Shown here: in pieces, positions 33,657 to 46,300 of the stretch
Numbering within the stretch: position 1 is the stretch's first letter
How the letters are laid out: every line of letters starts with the position of its first letter
From: Turritopsis dohrnii
Lineage: Eukaryota; Cnidaria; Hydrozoa; Anthoathecata; Oceaniidae
Direction of reading: 5' to 3'
Assembly: GCA_027922465.2 (NCBI GenBank)
Contig: BQMF02000015.1
Location: 434,001-498,000 of the forward strand
Length of the DNA: 64,000 bases
Translations under genes and position numbers: made by a program
The notes under the pieces: model-generated
Databases searched by the model: none
What the model was told of the DNA's origin: nothing
Seen by the model: the letters and a program-made list of their open reading frames with translations, nothing else

Positions 33657-33766
33657 TGCACAGGGGGGCTCAAGCCCCCAAGCCCCCCCTAATTCTACGT
33701 CCTTGGGAATGATGAAATACTGACTCACGCTCGAAATAGACAGAAATCGAATGCGTCTAAATTTAG

Positions 33767-33970
33767 TCTCAAATTTTGATAGAAATGACAGTGCATTGGA
33801 ACAATGAAAACTACATGCAGATATTAAAAGAAAAAGTGTCAAAGATAAACTTCGAACACTACGAAGATGCGAGTAAAGAAATTCGTGAAAGCATAAAGGC
33901 GATCGAGGCAGAAGAAACAGATTCTGGCGATGAATTAAATGATGACGATGATGATGTAATTTTATTATAA
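33767..33970 (+). CDS. Small acidic-tailed ORF, possible terminal exon
   Basis: After acceptor TCTAAATTTAG the frame runs 67 codons through MTVHWNNENYMQIL, a charged helical stretch, and an acidic tail ending DDDDDVILL. AATAAA follows a few bases past the stop. It lies just outside the nested transposons. No domain was recognised. An upstream partner would have to lie before 27019 or not exist, so it may be a relic. Confidence 0.3.
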   Translation, partial: SQILIEMTVHWNNENYMQILKEKVSKINFEHYEDASKEIRESIKAIEAEETDSGDELNDDDDDVILL

Positions 33971-34044
33971 AGGAATAAAACATAGTGTTATCATGGTCAT
34001 GTTATCACAATTTCCATAATTTCCATGTTTTTTATTTTTTCTTT

Positions 34045-34160
34045 GTATGAGTGTTAATTAAGCCGCATTATTTTAAGCCGCGTAATTAATTAAGCCGCAT
34101 TTAATTAAGCCGCATTCTTTGTTGTGCGGCTTAATTAAGTACGCAGCTTAATTTAGTGTC
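34045..34160. repeat. TTAATTAAGCCGCA motif cluster
   Basis: Five or six copies of (TTAAT)TAAGCCGC in both orientations within about 110 bp, related to 18478-18785. Probably ends of a palindromic MITE. Confidence 0.6.
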
Positions 34161-34180
34161 TTAAGGTATTCTTATAAAAA

Positions 34181-34670
34181 CTAGCCGCCAAGGCGGCGTC
34201 GTTCGCCGCCCATGTTCAGCATGCGTTGACATCACGAAAAATAAAATTAAGGAATTGGCAACCGAAAGTGTTCCCATGTTGTAGAGCTCGAAAAACTGAT
34301 CAAAAAAATGTATAGGATCGTTCCGCTACGATCAACTGTTACAGAGATATCATTGTTCAAAGATTTTGATGACGTCACAGACCCCTCCCCCAAAAAATTA
34401 GACCCAAATTTTTTGTCACCCCATCGCCTGTATGGCGGACCCCAAGAAACGTCAGTTATCCCTATTGGTTATCGAGATAATTTTTCCTAAACGTCGCATT
34501 CGATTAGGGTCTCAATACAATGGTTTCACACTGACGTCGCGCACAAGGAAGAGAAATAATTTATGTGTGATCTTACATTGCTGACTCTCTTTCGCAGTTC
34601 ACATCTACCATTTTGCGTCACTTACAAACAAACAAACAAACAGACAGAGAATCGGCTATTAATATATAGA
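34181..34670 (-). mobile_element. Non-autonomous Helitron, short form, copy H2
   Basis: On the minus strand it starts TCTATATATTAATAGCCG (34670) and ends with the GCCGCC-TT-GGCGGC hairpin plus CTAG (34181), followed by T. The interior is the same as 53127-53603. The base before the 5' TC is G rather than A. Confidence 0.8.
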
Positions 34671-36155
34671 CAAGACTTCAGGACGTAACACAACGATACA
34701 TATCTGGTTTCAAAAATGCAAACTTCCCGAATTGCCAAATTACGGTCAAATTTAACAAAATGACTGGCAAATTCAAAATCAACATCTTCCATTTGTGCTT
34801 TGTACAAATTTTTGTGAATATTAAAGAACTTTCGAAATTTGATACAAATTTGGTCCAAATTTTCCATTTTCGCTCAAATTTGAAATCTGCACCATTCAAT
34901 TGTGCTCTGTGCAAAAGTTCATGAAAATTGAAGAACTTTTGAAATTTCGCCCAAATTGCCCGATTTTAGTCAAATCTGACCAAAATCATTGTCAAATTTT
35001 GATCAAAATTGAAGAACTTTCGAAATTTGGTCCAAATTTGGCCTAAATTGGCCAATTTTAGTTAAACCTGCCAAAAATCATTGTGAAATTGCGTACACCA
35101 TCTAAATCCACCATCTAAATCCACATACTGACGTCAACCAAACAGGTAGGATTTAAACCATTCCAGCTCCGTTCCTCTGACACCATATGACCTCAGCTTG
35201 TCGGTTAAATTGCTATGACTAATCGTGTCATGCGTGATTTTAATTATTCCTTATTAGTTTTACACTCTTGGATGGTTCTTTATTTCGAATATATGGAGTG
35301 AGACTACTGTTGACGCCAAGCTTCGCAAATTTCAAGTAAGGAAAAGTTTGTTATGAAAATTTTCACACTGAATGTGATGAAAGCGGTGTCGAAGAAGTAG
35401 AAATAGAGCTGTGATGATGATAGCGGAAATTTTGAAGTTATTTATTTGCAGGACGTCCTGTTGTTGTCGTTGTAAGAAATTTCTCTTGGGTTCAAATATG
35501 TATGAATATCTGGACTAAAATTTCGAGAAGAAGCAGGAAATTCTTTTCAACCTATCCCGTAACAATATCGAAAGAATATTAGACATGATCCGCAAAACAT
35601 ATGTTTCCAAAAACCATCTACTTGGCCAAACTAAGTAGAGTGCTTTTGGCTACTCGGCTCAAGAGATGAAAACGATACATACAAACAGCAAGGTCTTTAC
35701 AAAATAATGAGCATCCTATGTTTATTTCCTTTTGAAGAAAAAAAGTCGGTCTTGAAACGAAATTGTCAAGATTTGTTTCACTTCGAAGTTTACTACACAG
35801 TGAGAAATCAATCTTATCAAACAACCAGTTGAAATTCTCACCAGTTGAAATTCTCAGAGCAAGTACCTTCCCCAGATCCAAAATGTCAGTTTTAACAACT
35901 TTGTATACAGTAAATTGTTCTATTCATACTATTGAATGGAAACATTATAGAAATAAATGGATTCAGAAAAGTGTCCGTCTAAGTATCCGTCCAAATATCT
36001 CTCTTTAACTCGGTACTTTCTCTGTAACTCGGTCTTCTATTCAGTGCACAAGTATCGTTGTTAATAATATCTTTCAAGTCGGTATATGTACTTAAAATAC
36101 CTAATCAATACCAAAGCTTTCTGGTTACAATAGTGTAGATCTAGTTTTCCTCAAA
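34671..36155. other. Spacer 3' of the TRIM-RanBD gene
   Basis: Contains imperfectly repeated (C)CAAATTTGGTC/AAATTTTGATCAAAATT segments at 34730-35100. No gene was recognised; the 3'UTR of the TRIM-RanBD gene must fall near its right end. Confidence 0.4.
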
Positions 36156-37392
36156 TTAAAGGTCAAGTTGTTGTAGCTTTTTGGTTAGTGAAGGATCACA
36201 AGAGCCAAACAATGGCTTAACAACTCTTTCTTCCGCCTCACCACTAGCCAGCTTTTTGTCAACGCCCTCCACTATCTCACCTTCACACAAACTAAGAAAT
36301 CTTTCTTTGAACTCCGTCAGTATCGACTGGTTTTTAAATCGTGCGGCTAATATACAATCTTCAGGTACAAAATCGCTCATATCCCCTACAGCATGCCACG
36401 TGACTGTGAGTTCGTTTGTCTTGAAAGGTTCCAACTTCAATTCTGCCTTCAGCTGGTGGTTCGCACACAGTTTTCCCACTTGCTCGCGTCGCATCAGCAA
36501 TCTAGATTTCCCTGAAAGTTTATGTTGCAGAAGTTTCAAATTACCAACGCCCCTTTCTTTCCATTTTTTCGAAGACGAGTCAAAACGGTATAATTTACAA
36601 CGTTGATTGAATACCACTGTTTCCTCCTCTTCACCATTCGACACGGCAACTGTCGTAAGTTGCACGAGAGGTTCCACGTCATCGTTGTGAGCGTTATTAT
36701 GCATGAACAAAGGCGAACCACTACCAGCAAATGATTTTCTAGAATTACTTTCGAATCCTGCAGCAAACGACAAGCCCTCACCAGAACCACTAAAGACATT
36801 TCCATGTGAAACAGGCTTGCACGCTTCCTCAAAGTTGAACTGAAAGCGCTCCGCAGTCAACATATCTGGGAACTTTACAACGTGTCCATCCAACCCAATG
36901 GATTGTTTCAACTCGAACATTGTTTTTGAATCGGGAAGTAGCGTTAATTTCAAATCGGGTGAAACTTCCTTTTGATAGAATATTTTATTTTCTGAGACTA
37001 CAACCACTTTAGTTCTATGAACTTCCTCGTCGTATAGAATAATAGCATCTCCTTCAGCGATCTGTTTGTAATCTTTGGATTGGCCAATGAAACTAAAAAG
37101 CGTGCAACTGCCACGAAATACCTCCCGCTGGAAATCGTTCTTGACGTACGATCGAGGTAACGTATGCTGAACTTCTTCTTGTATTTCATCATCTGTGATA
37201 ACTTCATTAACAGCGACTATTCCACTCTCATTGGAGTTGCAGAATGATTTCTGCAAGGGCATAGAACCGGCCTTGGCTTGTGCACTCTTTTCAGCTACCA
37301 GTTCATAAGTGAGAATCACATCATCTTCAACATTTGATCTCGCTAGTTCGTTTTCACGAACACACACTTTAGGCAAAATTGCAGCTTCTGAT
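36156..37392 (-). CDS. TRIM-RanBD exon 4 (two Ran-binding domains)
   Basis: Acceptor AATATTTCTTTAG. Open for 411 codons to TAA. Carries both Ran-binding units and a short basic tail (TKKLQQLDL). Confidence 0.9.
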
Positions 37393-40300
37393 CTAAAGAA
37401 ATATTAATAATTAACTTTTAATGTAAACTCGCCCAAAGAACGGATGAAACTGTCAAAACGACAGAGTACTAGAGTACTAGAGTACTAGAGTAGGGACTGC
37501 TAAATTCGATCCAATTTTGGTGTTGTGATCGAATGGATAAGGTTCACCTTCGGAGTGTCCGAATCCTCCAAACATCGATAATTAGATAGTTTAAATATCA
37601 TTTGAAAAGATGTAGCAATTACCTCCGTTTAGGCTTTATTATATATTTTCCCATAGGGCGAAATATATGTTAAAACCGGCATTTTCCTTCTCCTTCTCCG
37701 TTCACTTTTATAGCCGCAGTTCAGTATTGAACTCTGGCCTAGCAAAGGTAGATAAGAATAGAGGATAGTCTTCAGTAAAGTAGTACGCCATCTTTTCAGT
37801 CAGTGCAGATGGGCTTTTAAAGATTTTTGCTTTTTTCTGCTAGCTTTTAAAATGATTCAATTGATGAAACGTTAAATGATGGAAATAAATTGTTTTATTT
37901 CTTAAAAAGTTGTAAAAACTTTTGAATGAACGTGTAAAAAACAATGTGTTATGATGATTGGTAATTAAATGCTTGGAACAAGAAATCTTTGAAGCTGTAA
38001 TTTCAGTGCAAAGGTGAAAATTCATTATCAATAGCAGGATGAAGAATTATTTAGTATGATCCTGATTGATGTAGCCCAACTGAACGATATGCTGTAGTAC
38101 AGCCAGGAAACCCTTTTGATATGGAGAACAACTAGTTCAACCATTTATGTTAATTCAAAAACACAAGTAATTACGTGATGTCGTATATGCAACATAAAGT
38201 TCAGAAAACCAATTACGTATATATAATATTTTAATACACAGAGGATTGAGACACAATAACTTGAAAGAATCTGGTGAGTATCTGAGTGTACTTCCCTGGA
38301 AAGCTGTTTAATCCAACAACAGAAACATAGCTTACTATCAATGAAGTCTATGATCATGTACACTGTTTTGATGCTGTATATCATATTTTATTTTGCAAAA
38401 TTTAATATGATACTGTCATTTTTCCTTACGAACAACGAACATAAATCAAAACATAATCCAACATGACAGTCTGTAAATTAAATCACACCAGAACACCAAA
38501 TTCTGGTTTCAGCTATGTAGTGGTTTGATTATGTGTATTATGTGTATTTTCACTTCCAAAACTTTTTTTTCCGTTTGAGATTCATTTTTATCACATAATA
38601 AACAATGAGTTGAATTTGGTTTTATAAATTGTCATTTTAAGCCCATCTCTCTTTTGAAAATAACTCTTCTGTCCTAATTTGAAATGCTACACATAATATT
38701 TGTTAGTAGAGATTTTGATTGCTTATGATAGTTATTTGCTTATAATGTCTACCCCAAAGTGTTATACTGTAGCTATTAAAATTAGGTTTAACAATTTTCT
38801 TTTCTTCTTTTGTACAGTAAACCTGTATACAAACTTGATTGTATGATGTTGTAAGATAGTTTTATCCGAGTTACAAAAAGCAAGTGTTCTGTTGAATTAC
38901 ATTGTTTACCACGATTTTATGGTATAAAGGATGTCAAGCTTCTGCAACTATAAAGATCATACATTTGTGATGACGAAATTCTTTAACACATTGATGATAT
39001 ATGCAGTTGTTTAAGGGAAAATATTAATCACATTTAGGTCTTATAACTTACGTGCCATCGTAGTAACTTCTCACTTTTTAACTCCTCAGCAAAAATTACA
39101 AGACAAACATCATTTGACCATGAACATATTCATTTCATAATAAGTCCAAAATGAGTTTTTTTGTGGTGTTAAATTCAGTTCCAGACTGATTAGTAAGGAT
39201 AACATTTTTATCTGAATGTCAGGTTGATGGTAGCTATACTATAATTATTTAATCACAATTTTCGGAAATATATAGTCGCAAATTTGCGAGTCTTGTTTAC
39301 ATTAGGAACGAAAATTTTCGGCGAAGTAAATTTCGGCGGAAATACTTACGGCGGCCAAACTTTCGGACACTCTTTTGGATTTCGGACAGAAAAACTTTCG
39401 AACAACATTGCATTTTCGTTTTTTAATCATTAGTATGATAATGAGCTAAATTATGCAAAAAGTGCGCCATTCCTGAGTACCCTGGATATAAAAACAACAA
39501 GGTTGAAATTACGAAAAACAGATGAGTAAACTGCCGGGAAAAGTTATGAAATTATTACGTTCTATTTTGTGTGTTTTGGGGACTTACAAAGTAAGTTTTT
39601 AAGACATCAAACAAGATAGACATAGGAAGAACGTCATGTAACTTGGGTACTGTTCCCTAAAATTTCTAGCTATCCCTGAAAAAGGCGATGGTTGTGAAAG
39701 GAGGATCATTTAATCGACTACGAGTCGGATGATGACGTCATTTACATATACTTAAGTCTTTTGTTATATATTGTATTACTTTCTGACATGATGACAAATG
39801 TCAAAAATAAAGAATTCACTGCACGTCAATCGTGCCACTTCCTATTTTCATGAGCTTGCGCTCTGTCGGAGGTATTCCACAAAATAGCTGCTTTGCGTTT
39901 GTTTGGTAAGAAATATTCTACGATGGAGTTCAATCGAGACTTGCTTCAACAGCTAATTTTGCGCCCGATTGCGGAGTGCTTTCTTCTATTTTCCCAAATA
40001 AAACGCAGAAAATCTTTTTTTCGCAGAAAATCATCGACGGATTTCTTCTGTACTCTGAATTATACACACTGTAGTGCTTGTAGAACTTAACACGTCCCGT
40101 AACTTTGATGATAATGCAAGACACTTATAGAACGATTTTGAGTGAGTGTTGACTGACTTTGCCGAAATATTTAAAGACTGCCACTTGTCAGGCCCCAAAT
40201 CAACAAAAAATATATTTTTACGAAAATACTTAAATTCCAAAATTTTCGGAAGGAAAAACTTTTGCACAAGCCAAAACTTCGGACGGAAAAACTTTCCGAC

Positions 40301-43300
40301 AAAAATTTGTCTCAAAGTTTTTCCTGCCGAAAATTTTCGTTGTTAATGTATATTTTAATTTCTTGCGTAATTAAGAATCATAAAGGATATTTGTGAAACA
40401 TTTTCTATTGAGGTATGGTTTCTTTTTATAAAGGATACAATAACATTATTGAGCTGTTGCAATATAATTTCCTTTAAGGTGAATTATTCTTACAAATAAT
40501 TTCCATCCTCAAAGAGAATGCTTAATTTAGCTAAATTCCTGAAAACCATGTCTTGTTTACATGAACCTATATTTGGTAGGAATTTCTCTACCATTCGTGT
40601 GCTATTCAAAACCCAGCAATAGAACTAAGAATCACTCATCAATACATTTAATGCTCTTAAAATCAGTGTGCAAGATAATATTTTCTTGATTCCAGAAAAG
40701 ATCTTAAAATTTAACAAATTTTTACATGTAACTGACTCATGGAAGCGTTGATTTTCGCTAAGATTCTGAACAAGCCCAACAAGCTGTGAAAATCTTCTTT
40801 TTCATGCATTAACCCATGGTCAAGCAAAGAGACTTGATGTTGTAGATTGACTTAATCTTCGGATAATCTGGATATTCTCAATTTCACTTTTTTCGAAAAT
40901 ACGAATTAAAGAAAGTTCCTTTCCAGTGTTTGGATACTAACATTTTTAAATTGTTTTATGAAAGTCATCGCTGCGAAAAGTATTTTCTTCAAAAGAATGT
41001 TTTGATGTGCAAGATCTTCTTTTCAATTCCAGTTATTTTATGATTTATGATTATATTTTTCTAAAAAAGATTTTCTTACTTCATTTCCAGGTTCAGGGAT
41101 TTCTCCTCACTAGTCTTCTTGACCATTATTTTCCGCAACTTCTGCACTTCGACTTGAATATCAGGATCATCGTTGTTGATATGTTTTTCTGGAGATATCA
41201 TTGGCTCTGCCTTGTAATCATGAGCGGGAACTGACTCAACTGTTGGCGCATCGTGCACTTCAAAGTGGAATGGTGGTGACCTGTTCGTAGACTGTGATTT
41301 ATCAAAGCTAAAGGATGCTTTGGAAGCAGATGGAACAGATTCAGTGTTTCCTGCTGTTGCATCCAAAGATGTAGCCGCTTTTTTTACTTGATGATTTCGT
41401 TCATCCACCTTCGACTCAGTCTCAGATTTTAGTTTTATTGGATTTTTTTCGTTCGGTTGTTGGTTTTTCTGAACGATAGCTTTGTAAAGTGGATCATCAC
41501 GCCACATGTCTAGAAATCAAAAGCAAAACCCTTTTAGTTTTGGAATAATTTTCAGGTGATTTCTCTTTCGCCGACCACGTCAATGGCAAAGATGATACAT
41601 TCAGAAATCTGAGCGTCTTTCGTATTCTCTTTAAAGTTTATTATACGCGAAAGTATTTCATTATATCACCTTTATCAAGATAGTACATAAAGAATAAAAC
41701 ACCTACCATTCACTTTTTCCAAATTAATTTTGCACACTACAGCTTCTTCATTTTCATCTTGTAATGCTGGCTTCGTTCCACAATCATCATTGATACTTCT
41801 CCTTTTATCTTGAACAAAAGCATCTAATTGTCCCAGGTTGTTTTCCACTGTCCGCTCATGAAGGACAAATGTTAGGCTCAAATCATTGGAAATAGCTTGT
41901 AACTTTTCCAGAAAAGGACTTATTTCTGATATGATCATGAGATCAAAAACTTCCTCTTGATCTTCAAAGATTTTTCCTACCTCATCACACGAATTGATCA
42001 TTTGATTTCTTTGTGCGAGAAATTCATCCCACTGCTTGTCAAACTCTTTTAACATATTTCTTTCTTGCTCATTGAGTTGGGCAAAATATTTGCTTAGGTT
42101 GATGTACTTTCGAAAAAGCAATTCTTGGGCAAGTTCTTCTCTGCATTTTTTCATTTTCTTCCAAACGGAACACTCAGACTGTTTTATTCTTTCAGCTATC
42201 GTTTTCGCTGCTTCAAACTTAGTATTAATCTGGACCTTCAACTTCTGTAAATAGGATTGCAGCTCATTTACTTCACGATCTTTATGCGTTCTGTTCTTGC
42301 AGTACACGCACAGAAAAGTTTTGCATTCCTTGCAGATGAATTTTGCAAACAAGTCGTGATCTTCACAGATGGGATGAATACACTTTTTCATAACATCATA
42401 TGAAATCTTGATGAGGTTACTTTCGTTACATTGATGTTTTGCCAAGCATAACTCACATAGCGATTTTCGGCACTGTTGACAATAAAAGGAAGGTGACCTT
42501 TCGTGCAGGATAGCCCCTTGACATTTGATTTTTTCCCTAAAAATAAAATTCAATCCGTTATGCGTTTAAAAAGAGGATCATCAAAATTTACAAGTGAGAC
42601 TTTAGGAATCATAAAAAAATGTGTGAAAATTTAACTTTCTCAAAACTTGATTTCTGCAAAGATATATCAATGTAGTTTTAAATTAAAAAGCTTTTTGGAA
42701 TGAAAAGCATATGCAGTGCATTCTCTAATTCACGAACACCCTAAGGAAAAAGTATCACAAATATTTTCTGTTTAATTCTTATTTTTATATAATTCTTTTT
42801 ACACTTTGTTAGAATGTTACGTGTTCTTGGACTTTAGATTTTGTCCACTAGATGCTTTTTGTCTTCCCTATTTATGTGAAAAAATCATTGGCTTTTCTGA
42901 AAAATGTTTTTTGCACATCAGGATGAAAAAAACCCTGAATTTTCCAATGGTGAAACTGTTTTTTCAGGAAGTGACCAGGAAATCTGTTTATTTTTCAAAA
43001 ACATTGTTTTGGGGCTAATTAAGTAATTATTTGTGTACATGAAAGACCATAAAAAAATAAAACATATTGACCATGTTGCGTATTGATCCTTACGTTTCAA
43101 AATTCTGTTGTTATAGTGATTAATTAGTTCACGCAAAAATATTGATCTTAGAAAAATCTTTGAGGCTCTTTTTTTTGGTGTTCATTTTTCGTGTCAGAGC
43201 CACTTACTTTTGATTTTCCATTTACAAAACTAAATAAGCTCGGAGATTGAAATCTGGCTTACTGAGAAGCTGAAGGATAGATCTAAAAACGTTTTTTTTT

Positions 43301-46300
43301 ATCTTTTAATTTTAAACCGAACAGGAGTTATACTCGTAAAAACGAAAAAAATGAAAACAGAAAGCAATGTTTTAGAGAAATCAAAAATCACTCTGAAAAT
43401 AATTTATTGGAGTAAAAACAAAGAAAAGCCTTTTTCACTCTATGTCTTGTGATTACAAAAGTGTAAAACACATAACTCGTTTTGCAAATGGAGCCACGTT
43501 TTTACAATAAGGTTCATTTTCTCTTGATTCATTCTAAAATTTAAAATTTTTACTTTACCTCAAAATTTTTAACATGGGCTTTTAGAGATGTAAATAAGCT
43601 TTCCAAAAATGCATCATACTTGATATAAACATGTTTCTGTCAAAAAGATTAATTAAAAATCAAAAACACGTTTTTTTCTCTTACTCATACCTTAAACGTG
43701 CAAATAACAGCTATTCCAAGCCATATCCAGGACCTGAGTCCAATCTCATCATTCTTACTTTGCAAATAAGTTTTGACTTTAGAAGCTGTAAGAATTAATA
43801 TGCCTTATGTGTATTTAATTTCCTGCAGTACTAATACACAAATTGCGCATATAGATCTACCATTATGATTTACCAACTTGTCTCCCAATTTGGATCCAGT
43901 CTTCAAATCATAAAATCACAAGAACTTGGGCTCTGGAGATTTAAAATTCAAAGTGCAAGTGTTATACAAAAGTTTACTTAAATGCAGGGTATTTCAAAAA
44001 AGTGGCAACAAGAAATATTACCGCTGTTTTTAAAGTAAATATCCAATTTATTCTTTTAAATTTTATAGCAATGGAATCCTTATCTTTAAGATTTTTCACC
44101 TTTAAACAATAGAGATACGGCTGTCAACTTTTGTCTTAATTGATCGTTAAGAAATTAATGCGTTTTTTCAAACTTATTTTTCGATTTTAACTTCTTCTTC
44201 TTTCCCATTTCCTACAAAAAATGCATCATGAAGAAGATAAAAGAAAAGGATTCCATAGATATAAAATTTATCAGAATAAATTAGGTATTTATTTTAAAAA
44301 GTGCGGAAATTCTTGTTGCCACTTTTTTGAAACACCCTGTGTTTGAATACTTAATGAAAAACTACAGTGTGTCCACGAGAAAGTGGGAAAAACTACAGTG
44401 TGTCCACGAGAAAGTGGGTACCTGGTTTAAAACGCAAATAACTGTCCGAATTTTCACCAATACAATGCGGTTTTTATACCGTTGGAAAGACGAATTTATG
44501 AGCTTTTCCAAAAATGTAAGTTGTAAAAAGTTTTATTTTAAAGAATAATGACCATTTTTTCTTTCGACACGGTTGTTAATGTTGTAATGATCAATAAAAC
44601 AGACTTTTGACTCCTTTATCCTTGAGTACCTAAAAGTCAAAATGAGTCCCTAAAAGGTGTCATTTAAAATGAGTACCAAAAAGGAGTCATTTGACTCCTT
44701 CATTTGCGTTCAATGATTGTTGTGGACGTTCAATGATTGTTGTCTTTGCAATTTATACATTTTTCTACTACTGTCGCTCATATCAGGTCCATCCCAGTGA
44801 TTGTGGTCTTACTATACAATTGTGGTCTTACTATACAATTTTAAGCACTGACTCATCACATCATATCATTTACAGTCTCATATAGCTTTTTGTTGCATAC
44901 ATTATTATCATAAGTGTTTATATTACACATTTGAACCACTATCAACTATCACCCTTGTATTACAAATCCATCGTCTTACCAAGTGAGCTATACAACCCTT
45001 GTATTTAGATTTAACTTTCTCAGCCATTACTTTTGTGAGCGCTTTGGAGTTGTGTATTCAAGATCACTCTTTTCGCAGGGATTATAAATACCCTTAAATT
45101 GTATGTGTTTGTGTTCGAAATCGAGTTGAAATCGAAGAAACTACAACAACGACGTTCTTTTCGAAATTCTTCATTTGCCATTTTCATTCACGACGAACTG
45201 GTGATACGAAGGTGAATTTGTTAATATAAAAGGTTTATCATTCACGAAAGTTTTACATCACCTTCAACATTGAAACAGTTAGGGCAAATAATGGTTTTGT
45301 GTTTTTCAGTGCGAAATGGTAGCGAAATTTCAGTGAAAACGAAAAGAGGAAGAAAGTATTTTTTATTAAGTATATGTTTATGTTTATGTTTGAGCTGGAA
45401 AGTAAAGAAAATTTATTGATTTCTTTAGAGGTATGAAAATCAGAACGTAAAAAGTTTAGAAGTGATTGAAATTGGTTTGAATCATTACACAATCTTATTA
45501 TACTAACTAGTAACTCGCGTAAAAGTTTTTTACGGCTTTAATTTCGAAAAGGATGTGCAGAAATCCCGCGTTCCCGTGTATGTACCCCGTGATTAAAATT
45601 AAATCACGGAATTGTGAATGGAAAATGTACCCATGTTGTAGAGCTGATCAAAAAAGTATATGGGATCGTTTGGCTACGACCAACCGTTGCAGAGATATCC
45701 TCGTTCAAAGATTTTAATGACGTCATTGCCGCAGTATCAAATAAAATTTAGGCCCAAATGCTGCGTCAACCCATCACCCGTATTGCGGACCCTAAAAAAC
45801 GTCAGTTATTCTCCTATTGGTTCTCGAGATATTTCCCCAAAAACGTCGCGTTCGATTGGGGATGCAATACAATGATTCCCCGTGATCATAAAACATCTGA
45901 CGTCAAATGCCACGTGCTATTATACTAATCGTGAATTCGTCTTGCGTGGTCGAACTGCCGCTATATGACCACGATTAAGAAGATTTTGACCATTAAAAAA
46001 ACAAAAACAAAACACCCTCACTTTTCGCATTTTATTATTTACATCATGAATACTTTCATAGCATATATTTGTTTTTGTTGTATTTTGTGGGTTTTTTCTC
46101 TCCTTTCTTAGTGCTTATTCTTACGGTCAAAGTCTTCGACCACGCAAGACAAATATCTCTCTAACGGTTGGTCGTAGCGAAATGATCCCATACACTTTTT
46201 TGATCAATTGTTTTAAGCTCTACAACATGGGTACACTTTCCAGTCCCGATTCCGTAATTGAAATTTTAGTGACGGGTTCGCACACGAGAACGCGAGATTT

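Larger units (their letters stand above)
27025..33705. mobile_element. Older inverted-repeat element, host of the integrase transposon
   Basis: Left end CAGGGACGTAG at 27025 and right end CTACGTCCTTG at 33705 are inverted repeats (10 of 11). They are flanked by GGAATG at 27019-27024 and 33706-33711, a 6-bp target duplication. Without the inner 6.4-kb insertion the element is about 295 bp, ends in G/C-rich GGGGGCT/AAGCCCCC blocks, and has no coding capacity. Confidence 0.75.

Noticed and set aside
33549..33983. 144-codon minus-strand ORF
   Set aside because: Runs across the right TIR of the integrase transposon and antisense to a better plus-strand frame.
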